Source of the DNA: Chitinophaga niabensis
GTDB lineage: Bacteria > Bacteroidota > Bacteroidia > Chitinophagales > Chitinophagaceae
Direction of reading: 5' to 3'
Length of the DNA stretch: 64,000 nt
Assembly (NCBI RefSeq): GCF_039545795.1
Contig: NZ_CP154260.1
Coordinates: forward strand, 3,043,001-3,107,000
How positions within the stretch are numbered: position 1 is the first letter of the stretch; the number at the start of each line of letters is the position of its first letter. Below are positions 1-8,545 of this stretch, one piece after another. The translations under genes and the position numbers were made by a program. The notes beneath the pieces were generated by a model. That model searched no databases, had not been told where the DNA came from, and worked only from the letters and a program-made list of their open reading frames with translations.

Positions 1-624
1 CAGGACCCCGCCAATAATCTATACTGGGGATGTGGTTATGGCGTTAAAACCTTCCTGAAAAAGCAGCCTGAATGGCAGCTCACAAAGCTGATCAAACAGC
101 CTGCACCCTATATTCATGAACGCCTTGTTTTCAAACACCGTACGCTTCAGAACGTTTACCTGGTTGCCGATGCTTATGATGGCGCCCGTATGAAAGAGAC
201 GATCACTTCCTTTTTACAGTATGCCTCAGGGCGTAATGCTTTTGATATCCAATTAGATAAAGATACCCTGCCTGCAGGCGGAAATGCCCGTTTGATCTGT
301 TTTGTAGGGCACAATGGCCTTATGGATGCAGCCTTGCCCTCTTATCCTGAAAAGTCGGATAACCGTGCCCGTGATGTAGCCATCTTTGCCTGTGCCAGTA
401 AGCAATACTTCTCGGCACCTATTCGCAGAACAGGTGCCAATCCCTTGATCTGGACCACACACCTGATGTCTCCGGAGGCATATACCCTGGATGCGATGAT
501 AGACAGCTGGCTGCAAAAGGAAAAGCCTGCTATTACCCATGAAAAGGTAGCCCAGGCTTATCATCAATACCAGCGTTGTGGGTTGAAGGGGGCAAGGAGG
601 CTTTTTGCTACGGGGTATAATTGA
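1..624 (+). CDS. Conserved hypothetical protein, 5' end outside window
   Basis: The reading frame is open from base 1 (QDPANNLYWGCGYG...) and runs 207 codons to the stop at 624, so the start lies left of the window. An internal ATG at 190 is not the real start, because the frame upstream codes equally well. The visible part is soluble, with no membrane segment. It has a run rich in small hydrophobics (RLICFVGHNGLMD) followed by a cysteine motif (FACASKQYF) and a C-terminal helix. I do not recognise a characterised family. The DPxNNLYWG opening looks like a conserved Bacteroidota family of unknown function. No neighbour in the window informs its role. Confidence 0.75.
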   Translation, partial: QDPANNLYWGCGYGVKTFLKKQPEWQLTKLIKQPAPYIHERLVFKHRTLQNVYLVADAYDGARMKETITSFLQYASGRNAFDIQLDKDTLPAGGNARLICFVGHNGLMDAALPSYPEKSDNRARDVAIFACASKQYFSAPIRRTGANPLIWTTHLMSPEAYTLDAMIDSWLQKEKPAITHEKVAQAYHQYQRCGLKGARRLFATGYN

Positions 625-1080
625 TCAGGAGTTTTTCTTTGTTATGTTATTATAGCGTTGAAAAGCCTGAGCGTAGGTATATTTAAACGAAGTTTGAGGC
701 GCCGTGAGGGGCTAAAGTGATAAAGGTTTTTTGTTTATGCAAAGCAGAGCAATCCCGTACCAATCCCGTATCAATCCCGTATCAATCCCGTATCCATCCC
801 GTATTAACCCGGGGTACCTGACAAAAAAACATGCTCAAATCTCCTCAAATGACACCAATTCCATCATAAACCCTCTATTCCCGCAAAACACATCAATTCC
901 TGCAAAATCCACTTAAAAACCTCAAAAACCACCCGCTGATTTTTCCTGCTTGTATTCCCAATTTACTTTTGTTCTATCGGCACCGAATACATGTAAACCG
1001 GGAAGTCATTCTTTGTAACAAAGCGAAAGGAATTAGTTTTCGCAATAGCTCTTTGAAACGAAAACAATTTTAAATCCCCC
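625..1080. other. Intergenic region with tandem repeat, no gene seen
   Basis: The 456 bases between the first gene and the convergent PKD gene hold an 11-bp tandem repeat (see 750-804) and A/C-rich sequence. A 61-codon frame from TTG at 731 exists only because the repeat lacks stops, and I do not accept it as a gene. No clear terminator hairpin with a T-run was found. Confidence 0.6.
750..804. repeat. 11-bp tandem repeat, five copies
   Basis: Five head-to-tail copies of CAATCCCGTAT: copy 1 ends in C, copies 2-4 are perfect and copy 5 reads CCATCCCGTAT. A decayed sixth start (TAACCCGG) follows. The unit is not a multiple of three, so it is unlikely to be a protein repeat. Such arrays change length by slippage. 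No obvious function. Confidence 0.85.
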
Positions 1081-4000
1081 CTACTTAATCAACGTCACCG
1101 TCCCCCTAAACAGAAAACTAGTCCCATCCTCACAAATCGTCTCAATAGCATACACATAATTCCCCATAGGCGCTATCGAACCCTTCCAGTTCCCATCCCA
1201 CCCTGCACTCGCAATGTTCATCTGGAAATGCGTTTTCTCAAACACCAAACTCCCCCATCTATCATAAATGCGCAATGACGCTACTTCTTTAATCCCACGC
1301 CCTTTAGGATAGAACCATTCATTCGTCCCATCCCTGTTAGGTGTAAAGGCAGTCGGCAGGAACACCGCTCCCCTGTCACAGGTCACCATCACCACTACTT
1401 CATCCGTAGCCTTACAACCATAGCGGTTCTCCACCTCTACTTTGTACTTAGTGGACAAGTTTGGTGAGGCCAAAGGTTTAGGACAAGTAGCACAGTCCAA
1501 CTGATCCGGTGGTGACCATTTCCATTTTACAATATCCGGACTCCCCTGTCCCTGCAAGGTCACAGGCATTCCCGTCATTCTTATACGATCCGGCCCCGCA
1601 CTAACGAAAGGTGCCGGGTAAACACTTGCTATCAGCGATGTATCATGCGTAAAGCAACCATCAGCATCATAACCTGTTACAGTATAGGTATAGAAACCCT
1701 GCGTTTTAATAGTAGCCCGCGGATTAGGAATGTTAGCAGCATCCAGCCCCTCTCCCTTCCATACATAATGATCTGCGCCTTTTACCCACAGTGGTAATAC
1801 ATACCCTAAGCACATGGTAGTATCCGGCGTGGCTTGTATCCTGAATGGCTCTGCCACGCGGATACTTACGTTATCTGTATTACTGCAGCCATTAGCATCA
1901 GTAACGGCCACCTGGTAAGTAGTACTTACCCTGGGAGCCGCAACAGGATCCGGCGCTTGTGGATTGCTTAAATCCAGCGCCGGTGACCATAGATAAGTAA
2001 CCCCGCCACCTGCGCTCAATGTTGTGCTTTTGCCCTGGCATATAACAGCAGAGGCCGCAGCAGCATTGATCACCGGTTTAGGTTGTATGGTTATACTATG
2101 AAGCGCCGTATCCTTGCAACCATCCTGGCTGGCAACGATAAGCTGTACTTCAGAAAGTCCCGGTTTGCTATATGCCAGCTGAGGAGGCTCCTGCACATTG
2201 CCTGTACTGCCATTACCAAAATCCCATTTCCAGGTAACATCATTCACTTTGCTCACCGCTCCGCTGAAGCTTACCGGCACATCCTGGCAAGCCTGCAATG
2301 GTGCGGTAATAATTGCTACGGGTTTGGGATAGGCGGATATCGTTTTACTCACGGTTTGCGTGCAGCCATAGGCGGTAGTAGTGGTCAGCGTAAAATTGAA
2401 TGCCTGTATTTTATCCAGGAAAAAACGAGGTGTGGCAGTGGCATCATCTTCTACCTGCAGCCCTGCATCAAATGTCCATTTGTATTCCGCCTCTTCTTTC
2501 AGTTCATCAATGGAGTAACTATTGAATGTAGGCGCAAAAGTGATCCAGCCTTCGTCACATATAAATTCCGGCGTTGCGGCCAGCTTCACATCCAGCTTGT
2601 CTATAACAATAGGATCCTGCAGGAAGGCCGTACCCTTACAGCCCGCCTGATCTGAGAGGATGAGGCGCGGTTTGTAAATGCCGGGTTCTTTGAAAGTATG
2701 TTTAATGATGCTCTCGGTTGTGGTGATAACATTACCATCCGTAAAATCCCAGGCAAAATCAATAGCATTCAGGGCACTTACCTGGAACTCGATTTCTTTA
2801 GAGAGGCAACCGCCTTTGGAAGAGGTTGTGATAGTAGCATAAGGTCCTTTAACTTCTACTGCTTCCTCATATTCATCTTCAGTGCCTGCATCACCTACTA
2901 CTTTCAGTTTCACTTTGTATTTCCCTGCATAGGTATAAGTATGAGAAGGATTGCTGATGGTAGCAAAACTCCCGTCACCGAAATCCCAATAGGAACTGCT
3001 GGCGTTAACGGATGTATTAGTAAAACGGGCTATCACCGGCGGGCAGCCGCTATTATTTACAAACGAAGTGCTGACCGTAAAACTTGCGCTTACACTGGAT
3101 ACCTTGATCTGTTTCTTAGCACTGTCTGAACAACCGTTGTTGTCCTTTACCAGCAGCTTCACGGTGTAAACGCCTTTATCAGGATAGGATTTGGAAGGAC
3201 TGTTCTGTGCTGAGAAAGTATTATCTCCGAAGTCCCACTGGTAAGTAGGGTAACCACCTGTTTCACTGGTATAGTTATAGAACCATACCGTACCGCCCGG
3301 CCGTATCAGTGTAGAGCTGGGTGAAAAATCCGCATTAGGGCCGTTCACCTGGAGATAGTTGCCGACAGCAGAACTGGTACAACCATCCTGATCAGTGACG
3401 GTGAGCCTGGGATAGAAAGCGCCTGCTTTATTGTAGGTGTATTTGAAAGGAGGTGCCGTATATACTTTTGTAGGAGTGCCATCGCCAAAATCAAATGCCC
3501 AGGTTTTTATGGGCTTTCCTTTGGAAACATCTGTCTGATCCGTAAAGGTCAGTTCCGTACCGCGGCATTCCAGCACCGGCGGTGAGAGAAATTTAGCCAG
3601 GGGGCCGTGCACATCCACAACAACCCCGTTACTGGTATCCGTGCATCCCTGGAAGTTATACGCTACCATGCGGATGGTATCCTTGCCGGGTTTCAGGTTG
3701 GTAAAAGTAACCGCATCATAACCGTAGTTATACCAGTAAGCGGGCGTACCATCTGAAGAGCGCCAGGAATAACTATACGAGGAGGGATATATAGATGCGT
3801 TAATGGATAATAAGGTGGCCTTAAGTGTTTCGTTACCACAGAGCGATATTTTGTCTGTGGTAATGGTAATGGGCGATGGCGCATACACATTGATGTTCAG
3901 TGAATCAGAACTGGTACATGTTCCGTCTGTAACAGTCAGCTTTACCTTGTAGGCGCCTGTTTTGTCGTATTTATGTGTAGGATTTGTTTTTGTCGTGTAA

Positions 4001-5958
4001 GTATCTTCCTTTCCATCTCCCCAACTCCATTTCCAACTGGTAATGGTACCGATGGATTGGTCCTCAAAGCCGATCTCTGTGCGGTTATCACATTTAATGG
4101 GCTGCATGGCGAAACGCGGAAAAGGGTTCACGGCTTTGATATAGGCCGTTTTGATAATCGTTTCGCTGGCGCAACTGTAATTTGAAACGGTGAGGCTTAC
4201 CGTATAAGTGCCGGGCTGCCTGTAGCTATGCATAGGATTCTGACCAAAGTCACCATAACCGTCACCGAAATTCCAGGTCCAGGTGTAGCCCACATCTGTA
4301 GTACCATTGAAATGCACCCAGTTATTACCACAGATCTGGGGAGCTTCCGGAGATGAAAAATCAGGCTTTGGTTTTTTATATACCCGGATATGATTAAAGG
4401 TATTCAGGCTCACTGTTCCTTTACAGCCATTGGCGGTTGTATAGCTTAGCTTTACCTGGTATGTGCCCTCCTTGTTATAGGTATGCGAAGGTTTGGCCGC
4501 AGTGGATACAGGGCTACCATCGCCAAAATCCCATTCATAAGCTACAATGGCATCTCCGGGATCCACATAGGTGCTAAAAGAAGGGGTTAAACCTTCACAG
4601 CCCTCAGAAGTACTTGCGTATGCCAGGATTGTTGGTTTCCTCACATCTATATAACGTTCTGATACGCTGGAGCAGCCGGATGCATTGCTGGCTGTAAGTT
4701 TTATGTTGAAATATCCCAGGCTGTTGTAGGTAACAGAAGGATTTTGCTGGGTGGACGATTGCCCGTTGCCGAAGGTCCAGCTCCAGCTGGTAGCGCCCTG
4801 CGATTTGTCTGTAAATTTAACAGTAGCAGGTACATCGCAGATAGCAGTCTGATCGCTCACAAAATCGGCCCTTGGCGCAGGCTTCACTTCAAGTTCTTTG
4901 ATCACTGATTCACGGCAGCTGCCATAGTCCGCCGTCATGGTCACTTTTACGATACCGGTACCTGCAGGATAATAAGAAGCAGAAGTGCCATAGTAAAAAC
5001 TGATGTAACCTTTGTCAACGCCCCAGGTAATATTATTTGCCTGCGGACTGGTGGCAGCGGTGAAGGTCGTGCCGGTAACATTCTCGCAAATATTGGCCGG
5101 CATCTGAAAATCCGTCTTAAAGTTGGCTACATTGATGTCTTCGGAGGTTTTGGTGGCGGTACAACCTTTATCGCTGGTAACAGTGAGTTTTACTTTGTAA
5201 ACACCCTTGGCAGTATAAGTATGTGGGGCAGGACTGGCTTCCGAAGCAGTACCGCCATCGCCAAAATCCCATTGATAAGTAAGCGTACCGGGACCAGTAG
5301 TACTATTGGTGATGGTCAATGCTCCAGGAGCAGAACAAAGGAATTTATCAGACACGGTAAAATTAGGAACCAGGGACGCAGCTGCATCCACTATATTACT
5401 GATCTGCTTGGATGCCGTACAACCATTGCTATTCGTAACGGTGAGGGTAACTGTGGGCGACAAGACGTTGTTGTAAGTATGCACAGGCGCACTGCCGGAA
5501 CCGGTTGTACCATCCCCGAAATCCCAGCTATAGGTAGAGATAGTACCGTTCACCGGATTGGACTTATCCGTAAAAGTAACATTGAAGGGAATACAGCCTT
5601 TGGCTGGGCTGGCAGTAAAATCCGGTTGGGGTTTTTCCCATACGGTCACAGACTTTTCTATGCTGCTGGTAGCACCGGCAGCGTTCTTCACAGTGAGTTT
5701 CACTTTGTAAGTGCCGGCAGCTGTGTAAGAAGCACTTGGGCTTTGTTGTGTAGAAGTGGAACCATTTCCCAGGTCCCATTGCCAGGAAACAGGGGTACCA
5801 GTTGAGTTATCAACGAATTTGGTGATCAGGCTTTCGCAATCGCTGGTTTTAGTGGGCGTAAATTCCGCTTTCAATTGCTGCGCATGCGCAGCAATGCTAA
5901 ACAGGAAAAATACAATACAGGTACAGGCTGCTTTGGTAATTAGGGACATGAAAAACAA
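1081..5958 (-). CDS. Giant PKD-repeat surface protein with T9SS type B sorting domain
   Basis: 1625 residues. Residues 1-26 form a signal peptide ending AAHAQQ. The body is a chain of about fifteen PKD-type immunoglobulin-like domains, recognisable by recurring W-x-F/W-G-D/N-G cores (WDFGDG, WTFGNG, WSWGDG) followed by a Y-x-x-x-G-x-Y-x-V-x-L strand. At least two are degenerate (around residues 290-360 and 735-790). Cysteines recur once or twice per repeat. The last ~90 residues (FLPTAFTPNRDGTNE ... RIYDRWG ... GNYVYAIE ... GTVTLIK) are the gliding-motility-associated C-terminal domain (CHU_C, type B), which targets proteins to the type IX secretion system. Expected role: secreted or surface-anchored adhesin or scaffold. 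It stands alone, separated from the upstream GH5 gene by 122 bp with a hairpin, and no PorP/SprF gene is adjacent. Substrate unknown. Confidence 0.9.
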   Translation of the reverse strand: MFFMSLITKAACTCIVFFLFSIAAHAQQLKAEFTPTKTSDCESLITKFVDNSTGTPVSWQWDLGNGSTSTQQSPSASYTAAGTYKVKLTVKNAAGATSSIEKSVTVWEKPQPDFTASPAKGCIPFNVTFTDKSNPVNGTISTYSWDFGDGTTGSGSAPVHTYNNVLSPTVTLTVTNSNGCTASKQISNIVDAAASLVPNFTVSDKFLCSAPGALTITNSTTGPGTLTYQWDFGDGGTASEASPAPHTYTAKGVYKVKLTVTSDKGCTATKTSEDINVANFKTDFQMPANICENVTGTTFTAATSPQANNITWGVDKGYISFYYGTSASYYPAGTGIVKVTMTADYGSCRESVIKELEVKPAPRADFVSDQTAICDVPATVKFTDKSQGATSWSWTFGNGQSSTQQNPSVTYNSLGYFNIKLTASNASGCSSVSERYIDVRKPTILAYASTSEGCEGLTPSFSTYVDPGDAIVAYEWDFGDGSPVSTAAKPSHTYNKEGTYQVKLSYTTANGCKGTVSLNTFNHIRVYKKPKPDFSSPEAPQICGNNWVHFNGTTDVGYTWTWNFGDGYGDFGQNPMHSYRQPGTYTVSLTVSNYSCASETIIKTAYIKAVNPFPRFAMQPIKCDNRTEIGFEDQSIGTITSWKWSWGDGKEDTYTTKTNPTHKYDKTGAYKVKLTVTDGTCTSSDSLNINVYAPSPITITTDKISLCGNETLKATLLSINASIYPSSYSYSWRSSDGTPAYWYNYGYDAVTFTNLKPGKDTIRMVAYNFQGCTDTSNGVVVDVHGPLAKFLSPPVLECRGTELTFTDQTDVSKGKPIKTWAFDFGDGTPTKVYTAPPFKYTYNKAGAFYPRLTVTDQDGCTSSAVGNYLQVNGPNADFSPSSTLIRPGGTVWFYNYTSETGGYPTYQWDFGDNTFSAQNSPSKSYPDKGVYTVKLLVKDNNGCSDSAKKQIKVSSVSASFTVSTSFVNNSGCPPVIARFTNTSVNASSSYWDFGDGSFATISNPSHTYTYAGKYKVKLKVVGDAGTEDEYEEAVEVKGPYATITTSSKGGCLSKEIEFQVSALNAIDFAWDFTDGNVITTTESIIKHTFKEPGIYKPRLILSDQAGCKGTAFLQDPIVIDKLDVKLAATPEFICDEGWITFAPTFNSYSIDELKEEAEYKWTFDAGLQVEDDATATPRFFLDKIQAFNFTLTTTTAYGCTQTVSKTISAYPKPVAIITAPLQACQDVPVSFSGAVSKVNDVTWKWDFGNGSTGNVQEPPQLAYSKPGLSEVQLIVASQDGCKDTALHSITIQPKPVINAAAASAVICQGKSTTLSAGGGVTYLWSPALDLSNPQAPDPVAAPRVSTTYQVAVTDANGCSNTDNVSIRVAEPFRIQATPDTTMCLGYVLPLWVKGADHYVWKGEGLDAANIPNPRATIKTQGFYTYTVTGYDADGCFTHDTSLIASVYPAPFVSAGPDRIRMTGMPVTLQGQGSPDIVKWKWSPPDQLDCATCPKPLASPNLSTKYKVEVENRYGCKATDEVVVMVTCDRGAVFLPTAFTPNRDGTNEWFYPKGRGIKEVASLRIYDRWGSLVFEKTHFQMNIASAGWDGNWKGSIAPMGNYVYAIETICEDGTSFLFRGTVTLIK

Positions 5959-6006
5959 ATTCGGCCTGAAAAGTACGCATTAATTTCAATCCCGGCAATG
6001 CAAAAC

Positions 6007-6053
6007 CCGGCCTGGATAAGAGATCTGCCTGAACTCATTCAAAACCAGGCCGG
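6007..6053 (-). terminator. Possible terminator after the GH5 gene
   Basis: Inverted repeat CCGGCCTGG / CCAGGCCGG with a long loop. On the minus strand it is followed by GTTTTG. It lies between the GH5 stop (6081) and the PKD gene start (5958), so it would separate the polysaccharide locus from the PKD gene. The long loop makes it a weak candidate. Confidence 0.4.
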
Positions 6054-6080
6054 TTCTGATAATTAATTTTTATGTTTCGT

Positions 6081-7289
6081 TTATTTCGCACCTGCCATGA
6101 GGGCATCGATTGTTTGTTTATCAAGTACCGTATTATTTCGCCTGTCCAAAGCCCCGCCTGTATCCCAGAAAAATGGTTTAATTCCATTCGCTATTGCCTG
6201 TTTGGTTACATACGTCAGCCAATGATCCACCGCATTATTGTGAGTGTTCAGGTCTTTCGGAACATTGGTACCACCGTTGCGCCTGTAAGCGCCATATTCA
6301 CCCATTATCACAGGTATTTGCTTATCAGTGAATTTCGTTTTCATTCTGCCGAAGGAAGTGTTGACATCACTCTCCTCTCCCCAGCTGGCATTACGATCAG
6401 GTTCAATTGTTGAATGATATCCGGCACCCCAGTAATAGAACATTTTACCCCAACTGGCATCACCATCCATTAAGCAGAACTGGTAAGGCGTATAATAATG
6501 CACCTCAACCATCATGCGATCCTTCGCAACATCCCCGGGAAGGCTATTCATCAGGTTATTGGTTTTATCGATGTCCGTGGACGGCCCCTGCACTACAAGT
6601 ACCCTGTAACTGTTGCGCCCACCGGTGGCCCTTACTGTATTGACGAAGGTCTGATGATAACTGCTGAGTATTTCCATCTGTTCTGCATTGTCTGCCGGAG
6701 GTTCGTTAGCGCTTGCAAACAGCAGGTGTTCATCAAAATCGCGCATAGCGGTGGCAATCTGTTCCCAGAATGCTTTTTGTTTGGCATTCACTGAGTCCTG
6801 TTTTGCCTTGTTGATATTGTGATCCAGCCAGCCCCCGTCCCAGTGGATATTAAGCAGAACATACATATCGTTTTTAACGCAGTACTGCACTACCTCTTTC
6901 ACCCTGTTGAGCCATGCGTCATGGATCTTAGCGGTTGCTTTGTCCGAATGCTGGTCCCAGGAACAAGGCAGGCGAATAGCATTAAATCCCTGTTGTTTTA
7001 CAAACCGGATATAACTTTCGCTGATCAAGGGATTCCCCCAGGCAGTTTCGCCTCCGATAGCTTCCAGTGTATTTCCAACGTTCCAGCCCAGGCTGAATCT
7101 GGAAGCGAGTTGCACGGCCGTACTCCCCATACCGGTTGCATCAGGTGGTACAGGAGAAGTGTTATAGTCCGGGTATAAACCACGGGCCTTTAGGGGTATG
7201 GACACGTTCTTTTTGCCGCAGTATGCACACATAACGGCTGCAATGGCAATGCCGGTAAGCACATGCCAGCTTCTGGTCTTCATATTCAT
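6081..7289 (-). CDS. Glycoside hydrolase family 5 endoglucanase-like enzyme
   Basis: 402 residues with a hydrophobic N-terminus containing Cys21 and Cys24 (IAIAAVMCAYCGKK), so probably exported and possibly lipidated. GH5 TIM-barrel hallmarks in order: FSLGWNVGNTLE (66-77), AIRLPCSW (104-111), LLNIHWDGG (145-153), the acid/base motif N195-E196-P197, VHYYTPY (263-269), and the nucleophile in MGEYG with Glu331. This is a retaining beta-glycanase. The motif set is closest to the cellulase/xyloglucanase-like subfamilies (GH5_4 type), but the subfamily is my inference. It is the last gene of the susC-susD-SGBP series, 22 bp after the surface glycan-binding protein. It is the only enzyme in the locus, so it likely makes the first cut in a soluble or cell-wall beta-glucan, xyloglucan or glucomannan outside the cell. 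Confidence 0.9.
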   Translation of the reverse strand: MNMKTRSWHVLTGIAIAAVMCAYCGKKNVSIPLKARGLYPDYNTSPVPPDATGMGSTAVQLASRFSLGWNVGNTLEAIGGETAWGNPLISESYIRFVKQQGFNAIRLPCSWDQHSDKATAKIHDAWLNRVKEVVQYCVKNDMYVLLNIHWDGGWLDHNINKAKQDSVNAKQKAFWEQIATAMRDFDEHLLFASANEPPADNAEQMEILSSYHQTFVNTVRATGGRNSYRVLVVQGPSTDIDKTNNLMNSLPGDVAKDRMMVEVHYYTPYQFCLMDGDASWGKMFYYWGAGYHSTIEPDRNASWGEESDVNTSFGRMKTKFTDKQIPVIMGEYGAYRRNGGTNVPKDLNTHNNAVDHWLTYVTKQAIANGIKPFFWDTGGALDRRNNTVLDKQTIDALMAGAK

Positions 7290-7311
7290 GCTATTTGGTT
7301 AAAAATCTGTT

Positions 7312-8526
7312 CTACCTGATCTTCACTACCCTGATATTATCAATTGCCGCTTTTAAACCAGAAGCTGAAGGTGAAGATGAAAAGTTTTTGGTTTGAATAT
7401 TTACGGAACCCATGCCTGAACTACCCAGCAAAGCGGATAAGTTTGCAGCTGCTGTACCTTTGCCCTCATTGGTCCTGAACATATTCAAAGGAATGGTTAC
7501 TGTACGCCAGCCTTTTGTGGTATAGGGAGAAATAGTACCATTTGTGCCTTGCCACGGTTCATAGCGGGCCAGGTAGTCAAACGCGTAACCTTTTATTACA
7601 TAGATAGAAGTACCGGTCCATGTGTCGGCAACGCTGATCTCAAACTTAAGGCCATATGCATCCATGGGAAGACTTAAACTGTCTGCAGGTACCCACTGTA
7701 CATCGTTTGTATTGATACTTCTTTGCCAGTCCCACCAGTTACCATCTCCTGCCGGCAGGATGCCATTGCTTAACACGGCATAGGTGCCCTTGTTGCCGGG
7801 AAAATTAACGCTGCTGTTGTCTGTACCGGTGCCCCAGTTTAAGGTATTGATATCATCAAAATTGCAGAGCATACCGCTGGTAACATCGTTTACATTAAAG
7901 GCGGTGGAAACGGTCCCTGATTTTGTAGTAACAACTACAGGCCCGCTCCGGGTAAGCGCCGGCAATACAAATCTGATGGCTGTACCATCACCCGCTGTGG
8001 AATATTTGGTGACCGGCGTTCCGGCAAAAGTGATCTCCTCAATAAAAAATAAATTCAGCCCATAGATGTAAACAGAATCCCCCTGGTTGGCATTTTCATT
8101 TGAAATGGAAGTGATGGTGGGCGGCGGGGCAGCAATATTGAATGTAAAAGTGGTAACTCCCTGCCGGGTAACATAGCGGATAGTATTCAGCTCTTCTGCA
8201 GGTACAGATGGAAATGGTATCACATCAGGTATCTGTACTGTTGCGCTGGTGTCTGAGAACATTACGCTGTTGATGGTAGCAGGTATGCCATTGAAAGAGA
8301 TCTGTACAGCATCTTTTAAGTTATGCCCGATCAGCACCACCCATTGGCCGGTAGTGATGGAATTCACAAGCGTATCAGCAGGTGAAGCTGCATAATTTCT
8401 AACGCTTGTTATAACAGGTGCCCTTTCTGTTGCATCTTTCTTACAGGCGGATTGCGTGAATGCAAAGGCAGCAAGGAAAATAAACAGTGAATTGTTATAG
8501 ATCCGGTTGAATATGATATTATTCAC
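7312..8526 (-). CDS. IPT/TIG surface glycan-binding lipoprotein (SGBP-B type)
   Basis: 404 residues with a lipoprotein signal (AAFAFTQSACKKD, Cys28). Two IPT/TIG immunoglobulin-like domains follow (about 37-130 and 133-212; the second begins PPPTITSISNENANQGDSV). The C-terminal ~185 residues start LCNFDD and contain several tryptophans (GNWWDWQRS, WVPADSL, YEPWQGTNG, GWRTVTIPL). This layout matches the surface glycan-binding protein B family, whose C-terminal domain binds xyloglucan in characterised examples. The position directly after susD and before the GH5 enzyme is the usual SGBP place. Likely role: capture of the polysaccharide at the cell surface for GH5 cleavage and SusCD import. The ligand is inferred from family and context. 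Confidence 0.85.
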   Translation of the reverse strand: MNNIIFNRIYNNSLFIFLAAFAFTQSACKKDATERAPVITSVRNYAASPADTLVNSITTGQWVVLIGHNLKDAVQISFNGIPATINSVMFSDTSATVQIPDVIPFPSVPAEELNTIRYVTRQGVTTFTFNIAAPPPTITSISNENANQGDSVYIYGLNLFFIEEITFAGTPVTKYSTAGDGTAIRFVLPALTRSGPVVVTTKSGTVSTAFNVNDVTSGMLCNFDDINTLNWGTGTDNSSVNFPGNKGTYAVLSNGILPAGDGNWWDWQRSINTNDVQWVPADSLSLPMDAYGLKFEISVADTWTGTSIYVIKGYAFDYLARYEPWQGTNGTISPYTTKGWRTVTIPLNMFRTNEGKGTAAANLSALLGSSGMGSVNIQTKNFSSSPSASGLKAAIDNIRVVKIR

Positions 8527-8545
8527 AGTATGATCTTTTTAATTT

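Noticed and set aside
731..916. 61-codon frame over the 11-bp tandem repeat
   Set aside because: TTG start, repeats of RINP/SIPYPS forced by the DNA repeat, no homology-like features after it.
5221..5805. 194-codon plus-strand frame inside the PKD gene
   Set aside because: Shadow of the repeated PKD coding sequence.
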